From: Paraburkholderia phenazinium
GTDB lineage: Bacteria; Pseudomonadota; Gammaproteobacteria; Burkholderiales; Burkholderiaceae
Assembly: GCF_900142845.1 (NCBI RefSeq)
Contig: NZ_FSRU01000002.1
Coordinates: 124,001 to 188,000 of the forward strand
DNA length: 64,000 nt
Reading direction: 5' to 3'
The position numbers were made by a program, and so were the translations under genes. Within the stretch, counting starts at the first letter, position 1. Every line of letters starts with the position of its first letter. Positions 17,735 through 27,133 of the stretch are shown piece by piece. The notes below the pieces were generated by a model. The model had not been told where the DNA came from. It saw only the letters and a program-made list of their open reading frames with translations, and made no database searches.

Positions 17735-18436
17735 ATGCGCATCCTGTTCGTCGCCGCACCGCATCCCGAATCGTCATGGCTGTATAAGGCCTTGCAGGAG
17801 AGTGCCCACAGCCTGCAGCGCGCGGAGGACCTGCGCGACGGCGCGTTTCTCGCGACTCAGGAGGCGTTCGATACGATTGTCGTGATGTCGCTCGACCCGC
17901 CGTCGTATGCGGGCTTGCTGGCGGCGCTGCCGCAGTTTGTCGAGGCCGGCGCGGGCGCCGCGCTGATCGTCGTGCTGGGCCAGTCCGGTGCGCAGGATCG
18001 CACCCGCGCACTGCGGGCCGGCGCCGACGCCTGTTTCGGGCAACCGTATTCGTTCATCGAAATGCATGAACGGATGCAGGCGCTGCGGCGCACGGCGGTC
18101 TCGCGCGCCGCGCACGATCAACCGGCGAGCGCGGCCGCCGCGAGCACCACGCTGGCGCTCAATCCGCTCACGCACGAACTGGTGGACGGCGAGCACCGGC
18201 TGGTGGTGACGCGGCGCGAATACCTGCTGCTCGAGTGCCTGCTGCGCCAGTTGAACGCGCCCGTGCCGCGCGAGCAACTGATTCGCTATGCGTGGCCGGA
18301 AAAGGACGACGTCGATCCGTCGAGCGTCAATCTGGTGGTCTCGCGCCTGCGGCGCAAACTCGCGCAGCATCTGCCGGGCGTCCACATTGAGACGGTCAGC
18401 CGTTACGGCTATCAGATTGCGACGGGATCGTCCTAG
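17735..18436 (+). CDS. OmpR-like regulator with degenerate (pseudo-)receiver
   Basis: This 233-residue protein has a receiver-like N-terminal half and a clear OmpR winged helix at the C terminus (TRREYLLLECLLRQL and VNLVVSRLRRKLAQHLPGV). The receiver lacks the residues needed for phosphorylation. The acidic pocket is replaced by AAPHPE, the phospho-acceptor position is Met51 in IVVMSLDPP, and the conserved Lys is Gln in FGQPYSF. It starts 62 bases after the kinase gene on the same strand, so it may be part of the same circuit, working without phosphorylation or by dimer exchange. Confidence 0.85.
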   Translation: MRILFVAAPHPESSWLYKALQESAHSLQRAEDLRDGAFLATQEAFDTIVVMSLDPPSYAGLLAALPQFVEAGAGAALIVVLGQSGAQDRTRALRAGADACFGQPYSFIEMHERMQALRRTAVSRAAHDQPASAAAASTTLALNPLTHELVDGEHRLVVTRREYLLLECLLRQLNAPVPREQLIRYAWPEKDDVDPSSVNLVVSRLRRKLAQHLPGVHIETVSRYGYQIATGSS

Positions 18437-18499
18437 CGCCTGGTTCCTGGTCCTTAGCGTCTGGCATGGCGCCTCCAGGAGGCGCGGAGAATAATGAAA

Positions 18500-18530
18500 C
18501 GAGCGCGCTCACCCATCCGGGGAGCGCGCT
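18500..18530. terminator. Bidirectional terminator hairpin
   Basis: GAGCGCGCTC occurs at 18500-18509 and again at 18521-18530. The unit is self-complementary, so the two copies form a perfect 10-bp stem with an 11-base loop, followed by TTT on the plus strand. It sits between the convergent pseudo-receiver regulator gene and the DUF4148 gene and can end both. Confidence 0.75.
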
Positions 18531-18592
18531 CTTTACATTGGCGAAGCGCAACGAGGCTGGCAGAAGCGGGACAGTCCCATGCCGTGCCGGTT

Positions 18593-18865
18593 TTAGTGCG
18601 AGTAGATCGTCGAGTTGAGGTAGTTGAGCTCGCCGTCCTTTTCGGATTGCACCAGTTCCTGGTAGACCTGCGCGCGCGTCTTGGCGCCGTTGGCTTCGGC
18701 CGTCGGCGGGACCCATTGGCCGGCCTGGCCGACCGACGGGGTCGCGTTCGACGCGACCTGGGTGGCTGCCACCGGTTGCTGGGCCGCCGCCGGAGCGGAC
18801 TGTGCGAAAGCCGAAGCGGTAGCCGTGGCGCCGACGAATGCGATAGCGATCATGAAAGTCTTCAT
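18593..18865 (-). CDS. DUF4148-family small secreted protein
   Basis: This 90-residue precursor has a signal peptide (FMIAIAFVGATATASAFA), an Ala/Gln/Val-rich linker, and the family C terminus AKTRAQVYQELVQSEKDGEL followed by NYLNSTIYSH. The ATG at 18865 has an AAGGAG site; an in-frame extension upstream to 19144 is not protein-like. It is shorter than the copy at 14862-15179. Function is unknown. Confidence 0.85.
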   Translation of the reverse strand: MKTFMIAIAFVGATATASAFAQSAPAAAQQPVAATQVASNATPSVGQAGQWVPPTAEANGAKTRAQVYQELVQSEKDGELNYLNSTIYSH

Positions 18866-19044
18866 GTTGGTTCTCCTTACTATATTCAGGTTGTCTTGTT
18901 TCGGGTTGGTCAGCCCAGGCTGCAAGCGATTCGCTGTCTGGTTGATGAACAGGATAGTCAACGCGGTATAGCGGATTGACGGTGTGAAGGTGAAAAGAAA
19001 TTCATACTGCGAAGGCGCTGCGCGCCCTCGCGTCGAGCGCACGC

Positions 19045-20550
19045 TCAACCGGCATCCGCCAGCTTGCTCACCGCAACCGGCTGGGCCTGCGCCTGCACCG
19101 GCTTCGCAGGCGCTGCGGCCACCGCAGACTGATCGGCCGACCATCCGCCACCCAACGCCTCGATCAACCCCACCGAAGCCAGCAGACGCCGCGTATTCAC
19201 GTTTAACGCGAGGATCTGCGTATTGAGCTCGGTGGTCTGCGCGGTCACCACGTCCAGATAACTGACCACCCCGTCGCGATAGCGCGACATCGAGAGATTC
19301 AGGGTGCGCTGCGCGTCGGTGAGCGCTTCGTTTTCCTGCGTGGCTTCGTCACCCAGATGATGCAGTTGCGCCAGATTGTCTTCGACCTGCTGGAACGCCA
19401 GCAATACGGTGGCCTTGTATTTGGCGCCGTTCTCCGCCAGCGTGGCGCGTGCTTCCTGGGTGATGGCTTCGCGGCGTCCGCCGTCGAACAGCGTCATCAC
19501 GAGACTCGGACCGATCGACCAGATTTCATTGGGCGCCATGATCCATGGCGACAGCGTGTCGCTCTGGAAGCCGCCGTCGAGTCCGAGCGAGACATCCGGG
19601 AAGAACGCCGCCTTGGCGACGCCGATCTTCGCGTTCGCTTCCGCCACGCGCCGTTCGGCCGCCGCGATGTCGGGCCGCCGCTGCAGCAGCGCGGCCGGCA
19701 CGCCGGTGGGAAGCGACGGCAGATAGGCCAGTCCGATCGACGGTGCCAGCGAGAACGACGAGGCCGGTACGCCGGTGAGCGACGCGATGGCATGCTCATA
19801 CAACGCGCGGCTGGCCTTGACGTCCTCGGCGGAGGCGCGCGCCGAAGCGAGCTGGGTCTGCGCGCGCGATACATCGAGGTCCGAAGCAATGCCGCCGGCG
19901 TGCCGGCTCATGGTCAGCTTCAAGGCACGCTCGTAGGTGCTGATCGTGTCCGCGAGAAGCTGCTGCTGCTCATCGAGTCCGCGCAGATTGAAATAGGCGT
20001 CGGCGAGACTCGCCTGCAGGCTCAGACGTACCGAGGCGAGATCGGCGTCGGCGGCCTGGGCGGCCGCGCGGCCCGCGCTGACTTCGTTGCGCACCTTGCC
20101 CCACAGATCGAGGTCGTAGTCGATGCCGACGTCGACGGTATTCGATCCATACACCGACGGTTGATCCGTGCCGCGCAACGGCCGGTTGTCCGATTGCCGG
20201 TTGGTCGACACATTGGCGCCCGCGCCGATGGTCGGGAACAGGCCCGAGCGCGCCTGCGCCAGATAGTCGACGGCCTCGTCATGCCGTGCGACGGCGGCGG
20301 CCACGTCGGGATTGGCCGCGGCCACCAGCACCTCGAGCCTGTCGAGCACCGGGTCGTGATACACCTGCCACCATGCGTCGCGCGGCACCTGATCGGCGGG
20401 CTTCGCCAGTTGCCACGCGCCGCCCTCCTTGAAGGCCGTCGGGATCGCCGTAGGCGGCACCTGATAGGTCGGCGCAAACGAGCAACCGCTGAACAGCGCG
20501 CTGACCGCCAGCGCGACACAGAGGCTGCGCTTGAACGTGAACTCAACCAT
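19045..20550 (-). CDS. RND efflux outer-membrane lipoprotein (NodT/OprM family)
   Basis: This ~501-residue outer-membrane channel belongs to a tripartite pump. The signal peptide ends in the lipobox LFSGC, so the mature N terminus is lipidated. Two internal OEP repeats contain long coiled-coil helices, e.g. AAQAADADLASVRLSLQASL and RRVAEANAKIGVAKAAFFPD. The start at 20550 overlaps the adaptor gene by 8 bases (ATGGTTGA), showing translational coupling. A Pro/Arg-rich extension to 20619 is not likely to be translated. The C terminus has an Ala/Gln-rich tail. Confidence 0.93.
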   Translation of the reverse strand: MVEFTFKRSLCVALAVSALFSGCSFAPTYQVPPTAIPTAFKEGGAWQLAKPADQVPRDAWWQVYHDPVLDRLEVLVAAANPDVAAAVARHDEAVDYLAQARSGLFPTIGAGANVSTNRQSDNRPLRGTDQPSVYGSNTVDVGIDYDLDLWGKVRNEVSAGRAAAQAADADLASVRLSLQASLADAYFNLRGLDEQQQLLADTISTYERALKLTMSRHAGGIASDLDVSRAQTQLASARASAEDVKASRALYEHAIASLTGVPASSFSLAPSIGLAYLPSLPTGVPAALLQRRPDIAAAERRVAEANAKIGVAKAAFFPDVSLGLDGGFQSDTLSPWIMAPNEIWSIGPSLVMTLFDGGRREAITQEARATLAENGAKYKATVLLAFQQVEDNLAQLHHLGDEATQENEALTDAQRTLNLSMSRYRDGVVSYLDVVTAQTTELNTQILALNVNTRRLLASVGLIEALGGGWSADQSAVAAAPAKPVQAQAQPVAVSKLADAG

Positions 20551-21760
20551 GAGCGCGCTCCGCGTCGCGACGGTCGGCGAGCGAGGTGGCGGGCGCGTTG
20601 GACGCGTGGGTGGCAGCAACCCGCACTGCGTCGCCCGTGGCGATCGAATCGGGCGGGTTGTCGATCACGCGGTCGCCGGCGTCGAGGCCCGAACCGATCT
20701 CGACCTGGGTGCCCAGATCGGTGGCGATCGTGACGGGCTTGAGGATCGCGTGATTGTCCTTGCCGACCACCGCCACCTGCAAACCGCTTTGCCGGAAAAT
20801 CAGCGAGCTGGCCGGGATCAGCAGCGAGTGCGGATCGGTCGGCATGGCGAAGTGCACTTCGGTGTATTCGCCCGGAATCAGCAGACCGTTCTGATTGTCG
20901 ACCGCCAGCTGCACGAGCAGGGTGCCCGAGGACGGCGTGATCGAATCGTCGGTGTCGACCAGCTTCGCGTCGAACTTCATGCCGGGGCGTTCGGGCACGG
21001 TCAGCGTCGCGGTCATGCCCGGCTTGATGGCGGCGGCGTCGCTTTGCGGCACGCTCACATAGACTCGCAACTGACGCGCGTCGGACACCGTGAAGAGTTC
21101 ATGACCGTCGCCGCCGCCCGCGTCGATCAGGTCGCCGATGTCGGTCTTGCGCGCGGTCACGATGCCGTCGAACGGCGCGGTGATGCGCTTGAACGACTCC
21201 AGCGCTTCGAGGCGGTTCACGTTCGCCTGGGCCGCCGCGACGCTGGCCAGCTTGGCGGTGAGGTCGCTGGTCTTTTCATCGGTGTCCTGCTGCGAGACCG
21301 AATCCTGCTTGAGCATTTCGGTCCAGCGTTTGGCGGTGGACGCCGCCAGCTTTTCGTTCGCCTGCGCATTGTCCAGATCGGCTTTGGCCTGCAGCAACTG
21401 CTGGTCGAGATCGGGCGTGTCGATCACGCCGAGCAGTTGTCCGGCCTTCACATGCGTGCCGATATCCGCATACCAGGCATGTAGATAACCGGGCACCCGC
21501 GCATAGATCGGCGCGTCGACGAAGGCCGATAAATGGCCCGGCAGGATCAGCGATTGGGTGGCGCCCTGGCGGCTCGGCGTGTAAGCGGCCACGGTCGGAA
21601 TGGCCTGCTCGGCGGACCAGGTGGTCATTTCCTGTTTGGCGTGCACGCGGGTGAAGATGCCGGTCGTCACGACCCCTGCGGCGGCGAGCAGCACCACGAT
21701 GCCGACCAGCTTCAGATGACGCAACCGCTTCGGCGAATTGATTTCGATATCAGTGGACAT
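20543..21760 (-). CDS. RND efflux periplasmic adaptor (HlyD/AcrA family)
   Basis: This ~405-residue membrane-fusion protein is anchored by one N-terminal helix (HLKLVGIVVLLAAAGVVTTG). It contains the lipoyl/biotinyl halves (AGQLLGVIDTPDLDQQLLQA and FKRITAPFDGIVTARKTDIG) around a coiled-coil hairpin, then beta-barrel and membrane-proximal domains. The ATG at 21760 lies inside the end of the pump gene (11-base overlap). Substrate cannot be read from sequence; the family exports drugs, solvents and aromatic acids. Confidence 0.94.
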   Translation of the reverse strand: MSTDIEINSPKRLRHLKLVGIVVLLAAAGVVTTGIFTRVHAKQEMTTWSAEQAIPTVAAYTPSRQGATQSLILPGHLSAFVDAPIYARVPGYLHAWYADIGTHVKAGQLLGVIDTPDLDQQLLQAKADLDNAQANEKLAASTAKRWTEMLKQDSVSQQDTDEKTSDLTAKLASVAAAQANVNRLEALESFKRITAPFDGIVTARKTDIGDLIDAGGGDGHELFTVSDARQLRVYVSVPQSDAAAIKPGMTATLTVPERPGMKFDAKLVDTDDSITPSSGTLLVQLAVDNQNGLLIPGEYTEVHFAMPTDPHSLLIPASSLIFRQSGLQVAVVGKDNHAILKPVTIATDLGTQVEIGSGLDAGDRVIDNPPDSIATGDAVRVAATHASNAPATSLADRRDAERAHG

Positions 21761-24700
21761 GGACGACTCCGGTGTCGGAAGTAGGGTGATCTTTATCTTT
21801 GGCAGGAGGATGCTTCGCCGCATCGCGGCGGTGCACGAGGCTAAACACAACCGGGACGAACAGCAGCGTGGCGAAGGTGGCGCAGATCAGGCCGCCGATC
21901 ACGGCCCGGCCGAGCGGCGCGTTCTGTTCGCCGCCGTCGCCGAGGCCGAGCGCCATCGGCGCCATGCCGATGATCATGGCGAGCGCGGTCATCAACACCG
22001 GACGGAAGCGCGTGAAGCCGGCTTCCATTGCGGCGACCAGCGCGTTGCCGGTCGCCGCGAGACGCTCGCGGGCGAAGCTCACCACCAGAATGCTGTTGGC
22101 GGTCGCGACGCCCATGCAGAGAATCGCCCCGGTCAACGCCGGCACCGAGAGCGGCGTATGGCTGGTGAACAGCATCCAGACGATGCCGGCGAGCGCCGCG
22201 GGCAAGGCGGTGACGATCACGAACGCGTCGGCCCACGAGTGGAAGTTCACGACGATCAGCATGTAGATCAGCACGATCGCGCCGACGAGACCGAGCGAGA
22301 GTCCGAGGAACGCGCTGTTCATGGTCTGCACCTGGCCGCGCAAGGTGACCACCGAACCCTTCGGCACGTCCTTGGCGGTGGCATGCAGGATTTGCTGGAT
22401 GTCCGAGGCCACCGCGCCGAGATCGCGGCCTTGCGTCGTCGCGTAGACGTCGTAGAGCGGCTCGATGTTGTAGTGCGAGACGACCGCATCGCCGACGCCG
22501 CGCTCGATGCTGGCGATACCGCCCAGGATCTGCGACTGGCCGTCCTTGCCCGTGATGGGCAGATTGGTCAGCGCCGAAAGCGACTCCATGCGGTATTGCG
22601 GCGTCTGCGCCACGATCGGATACGACACCCCGTTGTTGGGATTCAGCCAGTACGTCGGCGACACCTGGCTCGTGCCGGAGAGGCTCGCCACCACGGAGTT
22701 GGTGACGTCCTGCTCGGTGATGCCCAGTTGATCGGCGCGCGAACGGTCCACCGAGACCGTGAACTGCGGGTAGGTCGAGTCCTGCTGGATGCGCGTATCG
22801 GCAATGCCCGGAATCAGGCGCATCTTGCGCATCACTTCGGTGGCATAGCGCTGGTTGCCGTCCTGGTTCGGGCCGGCCACCTGCAGGTCGATCGGTGCGG
22901 GCGCACCGAAATTCAGAATCTGACTGACGATATCGGCCGGCAGGAACGAGAAGGTGGTGCCGGGAAACTCCTGCGGCAGCAGCTCGCGCAGTTTCTTCAC
23001 GTAGTCCGCGGTCGGTGCATGATTTTCGTTCAGCGAAATCATGATGTCGCCGTCTTCCGGACCGGTCGTGCCGCTATTGTTATAGGTCAGGTTGATACCG
23101 CTGTTGGGCAGGCCGATATTGTCGATGATGCTGGCGAGTTGATCCGGTGGGATCAGACGGCGCACGGCGTTTTCGATGTGATCGAACTCGTCGGCCGTGT
23201 CTTCGATGCGCGTGCCGATCGGCGCGCGCACGTGCAGGGTGATTTCGCCCGAATCGATGCTCGGAAAGAAATTGCGGCCGAGCCACGGCGCGAGCAGGAA
23301 CGAGGCGCCCACCACGATCAGGAAGCCGACCACGAAACGCTTGCGGTTCGTGAGCGCGAGGCCGAGCACGATGCGGTAGACGCCACGCACCCGTTCGAAG
23401 CGATGCTCGAAGCCGCGCTGAAAGCGCACCAGCGGATTGCGCGAAAGGGGGGCGTGGTGCGGGCCGCTGTGCGAGTCCATCACGGCTGCCAGTTCGCCGG
23501 AGGCATGACCGCCGGAGGCGTGCGGGCGCAGCAGGTATTGCGCGAGCATCGGCACGAACGTACGCGACAGCACGAACGAGGCGACCATCGCGAAGATCAC
23601 CGCTTCGGCCATCGGCACGAACAGGTAGCGGGCGATGCCGTTCAGCAGCAGCATCGGCACGAACACGATACAGATACACAGCAGCGAGACGAATGCAGGG
23701 CCGACGATCTGCGCCGCGCCGTCCATGATCGCGGTTCGGACGTCCTTGCCTTGCTCGAGGTGCCAGTTGATGTTTTCGATCGTCACCGTGGCGTCGTCGA
23801 CCAGAATCCCCACCGCGAGCGCGAGACCGCCGAGCGTCATCACGTTGAGCGTTTCGCCCATCGCCGAGAGACCGGCGATGGCGGCCAGCACGGCGAGCGG
23901 AATCGACGCCGCGATGATCAGCGTGGAGCGCCAGCTACCGAGGAACAGCAGGATCATCAACGAGGTCAGGGCGGCGGCGATGACGCCTTCGCGCGCGACG
24001 CCGCTGACGGCGCCTTTCACGAAGGTCGACTGGTCGCCCATCGTGACGAGCTTGAGGCCGGGCGGCAGCGTCTCTTCGATGAGCGGCAGTTTGGCCTTGA
24101 CGCCCGCGATGATGTCGAGCGTCGAAGCCGAACCGTTCTTCAGGATGCTCATCAGCACCGCACGGTGGCCGTCGACGCGCACGATGTTGGTCTGCGGCGG
24201 ATAGCCGTCGCGCACGTGGGCGACGTCGCGAATGTAGATGGTTGCGCCGTCCACCGTCTTGATCGGCAGCGCGTTCAGTTCCTGCAGCGCGAGCGGACTG
24301 TTATTCAGTTTGATGTTGTATTCGAAGCGGCCGATTTTCTGCGTGCCGGCCGGAATGATCTGGTTCTGCTGCGCGAGCGCGTTCGCTACGTCCTGGGCCG
24401 AGAGCTTTTTCTCCTGCAGCGCCTGCGGGTCGAGGTCGATCTGCACTTCGCGCGTTTTGCCGCCGTAGGCGGTCGGAATCGCCACGCCGGGCACGCTCAG
24501 CAGTTGCGGGCGAATGAAGTTGGTCGCGTAGTCGGCGAGCTTCTGTTCGTCGAGCGTATTGCTGGTCAGCGCCAGTTGCAGCACCGGCACGGTCGACGCG
24601 CTGTAGTTCAGGATCTGCGGCGGCGTCGTGCCCGGCGGCATCTGTTTCAACACCGTTTGCGAAACCGAGGTGACCTGGGCGGTCGCGGTGCGAATGTCGA

Positions 24701-25001
24701 CGCTCGGCTGAAAGAAGATCTTGACGATGCCGTAACCGCGGAACGATTGCGATTCGATGTGCTGGACGTCGTTGACGGTGGTGCCGAGCGTACGCTCATA
24801 GTAGGTGACGATGCGTCCGGCCATGTCGTCCGGTTGCAGGCCCGCGTAGTTCCACACGACGCTGATCACGGGGATGCGGATATCGGGGAAGATATCGGTC
24901 GGCGTGCGCAGTGCGGACAGCGGGCCGATCACGAGGATCAGCAACGCAAGCACGATGAACGTGTAAGGCCGCGTTAAGGCTAGCCGGACAATTTTTAACA
25001 T
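21750..25001 (-). CDS. RND inner-membrane efflux pump subunit
   Basis: This 1083-residue proton-driven transporter has 12 expected transmembrane helices and two large periplasmic loops. It begins IVRLALTRPYTFIVLALLIL and includes PTDIFPDIRIPVISV. The TM4 proton-relay pair appears in LAVGILVDDATVTIENI, an Asp-Asp motif typical of HAE-type multidrug pumps rather than heavy-metal pumps. It is the first gene of the operon pump-adaptor-outer membrane channel. The intergenic region to its right separates it from an orphan response regulator on the same strand. That regulator could control the operon. Confidence 0.95.
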   Translation of the reverse strand: MLKIVRLALTRPYTFIVLALLILVIGPLSALRTPTDIFPDIRIPVISVVWNYAGLQPDDMAGRIVTYYERTLGTTVNDVQHIESQSFRGYGIVKIFFQPSVDIRTATAQVTSVSQTVLKQMPPGTTPPQILNYSASTVPVLQLALTSNTLDEQKLADYATNFIRPQLLSVPGVAIPTAYGGKTREVQIDLDPQALQEKKLSAQDVANALAQQNQIIPAGTQKIGRFEYNIKLNNSPLALQELNALPIKTVDGATIYIRDVAHVRDGYPPQTNIVRVDGHRAVLMSILKNGSASTLDIIAGVKAKLPLIEETLPPGLKLVTMGDQSTFVKGAVSGVAREGVIAAALTSLMILLFLGSWRSTLIIAASIPLAVLAAIAGLSAMGETLNVMTLGGLALAVGILVDDATVTIENINWHLEQGKDVRTAIMDGAAQIVGPAFVSLLCICIVFVPMLLLNGIARYLFVPMAEAVIFAMVASFVLSRTFVPMLAQYLLRPHASGGHASGELAAVMDSHSGPHHAPLSRNPLVRFQRGFEHRFERVRGVYRIVLGLALTNRKRFVVGFLIVVGASFLLAPWLGRNFFPSIDSGEITLHVRAPIGTRIEDTADEFDHIENAVRRLIPPDQLASIIDNIGLPNSGINLTYNNSGTTGPEDGDIMISLNENHAPTADYVKKLRELLPQEFPGTTFSFLPADIVSQILNFGAPAPIDLQVAGPNQDGNQRYATEVMRKMRLIPGIADTRIQQDSTYPQFTVSVDRSRADQLGITEQDVTNSVVASLSGTSQVSPTYWLNPNNGVSYPIVAQTPQYRMESLSALTNLPITGKDGQSQILGGIASIERGVGDAVVSHYNIEPLYDVYATTQGRDLGAVASDIQQILHATAKDVPKGSVVTLRGQVQTMNSAFLGLSLGLVGAIVLIYMLIVVNFHSWADAFVIVTALPAALAGIVWMLFTSHTPLSVPALTGAILCMGVATANSILVVSFARERLAATGNALVAAMEAGFTRFRPVLMTALAMIIGMAPMALGLGDGGEQNAPLGRAVIGGLICATFATLLFVPVVFSLVHRRDAAKHPPAKDKDHPTSDTGVVHVH

Positions 25002-25123
25002 CGAAAGCTGCTCCGTTTAGATACATACGCGCAATGCTCCGCGTGCGTCAGTCGTTTAGGGCAAGTACGAATGGTGGATTACCCGATGACGGTATTCTGG
25101 AGAGCAGGCCCTAACAGGCGGTG

Positions 25124-25149
25124 CCTAAAAAAATGAAACAAGTTTTAGG
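25124..25149. promoter_or_regulatory. Inverted repeat upstream of the RND operon
   Basis: CCTAAAA (25124-25130) and TTTTAGG (25143-25149) form a dyad about 120 bases upstream of the pump start in an AT-rich patch. It is a reasonable operator or promoter element for the efflux operon, but no regulator can be assigned. The region 25002-25309 otherwise holds only this and the terminator at 25241-25274. Confidence 0.4.
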
Positions 25150-25240
25150 TGTCCGGCATAACGGTCACCCCGTCGCCGCGGCGGCGGCGCAGCACCTTGC
25201 CGCGAGACGTGGACATGCAGGAACGCCGGCTCCAGCGCCG

Positions 25241-25274
25241 CAAGCGCCCGTGCTGCATGGAGCACGGGCGCTTG
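25241..25274. terminator. Strong 14-bp hairpin downstream of orphan response regulator
   Basis: CAAGCGCCCGTGCT pairs perfectly with AGCACGGGCGCTTG around a GCATGG loop. It lies 36 bases past the stop of the minus-strand regulator gene and should isolate that gene from the RND operon downstream. No T run follows. Confidence 0.75.
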
Positions 25275-25309
25275 CCCGGAGGGGGGACGATAGACGTGAC
25301 GCCGACGTG

Positions 25310-25984
25310 TCAGCCGAACAGATAGCCCGAGCCGCGAATGGTGCGGATCAGCGGTCGTTCGCCGGGCACGTCCACTTTCTTGCGCAGACGTCCCACATGC
25401 ACGTCGATGAGGTTGGTGCCCGGATCGAACCGGCAGCCCCAGACCGCTTCGAAAATCATCGTGCGTGTCAGCACCTGGCCCGCGTGACGCATCATGAATT
25501 CGAGTACGCGGAATTCGGTGGGCTGCAGTTCGAGTTCGCGCTTGCCGTGCGTCACCCGGCGCCGCACGAGGTCGAGTTCCAGCGCGCCGGTGCGCAGCAG
25601 GGTCTCGGCTTTCGCATTGCGTGGACGGCGGCGCAGCAGCACTTCGACGCGCGCAAACATCTCGTCGGGCGAGAACGGCTTGGTCAGATAGTCGTCGCCG
25701 CCGGCGCGCAGTCCCTGAATGCGATGATCCACATCGGACATCGCGCTCATCACCAGCACCGGGGTTTCCATGCCGACACCGCGCATGGTGGCGACGATGG
25801 TCAGGCCGTCGAGATCGGGCAGCATGCGGTCCAGCGTGACGACGTCGTATTCGCCCGCCATCACCTTGGCCATGCCTTCGCGGCCGGTGCGCGCCACGTC
25901 CACAGAGAAGCCGCTTGAAGTCAGGGTGCGCACGATGTCGTCGGCGATCAGTTCGTCGTCTTCGATCGTCAATATCTTAGGCAT
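25310..25984 (-). CDS. Orphan OmpR-family response regulator
   Basis: This 224-residue regulator has an intact receiver (IEDDE pocket, Asp52 in VTLDRMLPD, Lys in DYLTKPFSPDEM) and a winged helix ending in IRTIRGSGYLFG. No kinase gene is adjacent. It aligns without gaps through most of its length with the regulator at 15584-16261, including the GLRAGGDDYLTKPF block. It is therefore a paralogue and could receive phosphate from the kinase at 16272-17672. A strong hairpin follows. It lies upstream of the RND operon and is a candidate controller of it. Confidence 0.92.
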   Translation of the reverse strand: MPKILTIEDDELIADDIVRTLTSSGFSVDVARTGREGMAKVMAGEYDVVTLDRMLPDLDGLTIVATMRGVGMETPVLVMSAMSDVDHRIQGLRAGGDDYLTKPFSPDEMFARVEVLLRRRPRNAKAETLLRTGALELDLVRRRVTHGKRELELQPTEFRVLEFMMRHAGQVLTRTMIFEAVWGCRFDPGTNLIDVHVGRLRKKVDVPGERPLIRTIRGSGYLFG

Positions 25985-26012
25985 GGTTCGCGATTGCCTT
26001 TATGCTGGTCCA

Positions 26013-26936
26013 TCAAGCCACCACCCGCAGCGCGACCGGCTTGTCCGGGGCGCGGTACTGGCTCACTGCATAGTCGATGAAGCTGCGCACCTTCATCGAA
26101 AGATAGTTGCGGCCGGAATAGAGGATCGACACCTGACGCGGACCACCGTTGACCTCGTAGTCTTCGAGCACCGGCACGAGCCTGCCCTGCGCGAGATCTT
26201 CGCTGACGGAAGGCAGCGGCAGCAGCGCGATGCCCATATGGTTGAGCGCGGCCACCCGCACCATGGCGCTGCTGGTGGCCGTCAAGGCGCTGCCGGTGTT
26301 GACGCGGTACACGCCATTGGTGTCCGCGAATTCCCAGGTGCGCGAGGTGCCGTCCGATACCGTCAGGAGACCGTGGCGATTCAGGCCGGCCGGGTCGCGT
26401 GGCGTGCCGTGGCGCGCCAGATAGGCGGGCGAAGCCACCGTGACTTCCTCCATGCTGGTGAGCGTGCGGCTTACCAGCGTCGAACTGGCGAGACGCCGGT
26501 CGTCGGAGAAGCACACGTCGAAGCCGCCTTCGACCATGTCGATATGCGTGTCGTAAGTGGTGACGTCGAAATCCACCCGCGGGTGCAGCGTCCGATACGA
26601 CGCGAGCAAGGTACCGAGTCCGGAAGTGGCGAAGGTCATCGGCGTGGCGATACGCAGCGTGCCGCGTGGATCGCGCGTGGTCTGCACGAGGTTCGATTCC
26701 ATTTCATCGAGCTTCTCGATGATCGTGCGGCAGCCGTCCAGATACTCTTTGCCGACTTCGGTGAGCGACAGGCTGCGCGTCGTGCGGTTGAGCAGGCGCA
26801 TGTTCAGGTGTGCTTCGAGCATGCTGACACTGCGCGTGACGGCGGCAGCCGACATGCCCAGTTGTCGCGCGGCGAGATTGAAACTGGCGAGATCGACTAC
26901 GCGTGTGAAGACACGCATCGCTTGGAGCTGGTTCAT
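26013..26936 (-). CDS. LysR-family transcriptional regulator
   Basis: This 307-residue LysR protein has an N-terminal winged HTH (FTRVVDLASFNLAARQLGMS, residues 10-29) and a periplasmic-binding-like effector domain. It belongs to the large group with RLLNRTTRSLSLTEVG after the HTH, common in Burkholderia genomes. It starts about 30 bases after the orphan response regulator on the same strand when read in the transcription direction, so the two may be cotranscribed. No divergently oriented target gene lies next to its start. Target and effector are unknown. Confidence 0.9.
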   Translation of the reverse strand: MNQLQAMRVFTRVVDLASFNLAARQLGMSAAAVTRSVSMLEAHLNMRLLNRTTRSLSLTEVGKEYLDGCRTIIEKLDEMESNLVQTTRDPRGTLRIATPMTFATSGLGTLLASYRTLHPRVDFDVTTYDTHIDMVEGGFDVCFSDDRRLASSTLVSRTLTSMEEVTVASPAYLARHGTPRDPAGLNRHGLLTVSDGTSRTWEFADTNGVYRVNTGSALTATSSAMVRVAALNHMGIALLPLPSVSEDLAQGRLVPVLEDYEVNGGPRQVSILYSGRNYLSMKVRSFIDYAVSQYRAPDKPVALRVVA

Positions 26937-27107
26937 GATCTGTCACGAGGAAAGGACAATGCATGCATCATGGGCGTTCGCGGGTAAATCGGAACAGCCA
27001 GCTTGATTAAGTCTTTTTTAATTTTGTGCAATGTTCGTGAACTGCGCGGATACATTGCGCGCCTCGGCGGCGCAGTGCGCGAGCCGGCTTGCAAAAGCGA
27101 CAGGCAA

Positions 27108-27133
27108 AAAAAGAGCGCGGCCGGAGCCGCGCT
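27108..27133 (-). terminator. Rho-independent terminator (minus strand)
   Basis: Read on the minus strand, AGCGCGGC and GCCGCGCT form an 8-bp stem with a short loop, followed by a run of seven T. This is a textbook intrinsic terminator for the gene at 27372-27746. The rest of the 26937-27371 interval shows no gene; small frames crossing it are not credible. Confidence 0.85.

Noticed and set aside
16212..18011. 599-codon frame antisense to the kinase and pseudo-receiver genes
   Set aside because: Low-complexity Arg/Ala/His composition; both plus-strand genes are complete.
21738..24977. 1079-codon open frame antisense to the RND pump gene
   Set aside because: It is a mirror frame produced by high GC; composition is Arg/His/Asp-rich with no domain, and the opposite strand encodes an intact pump.
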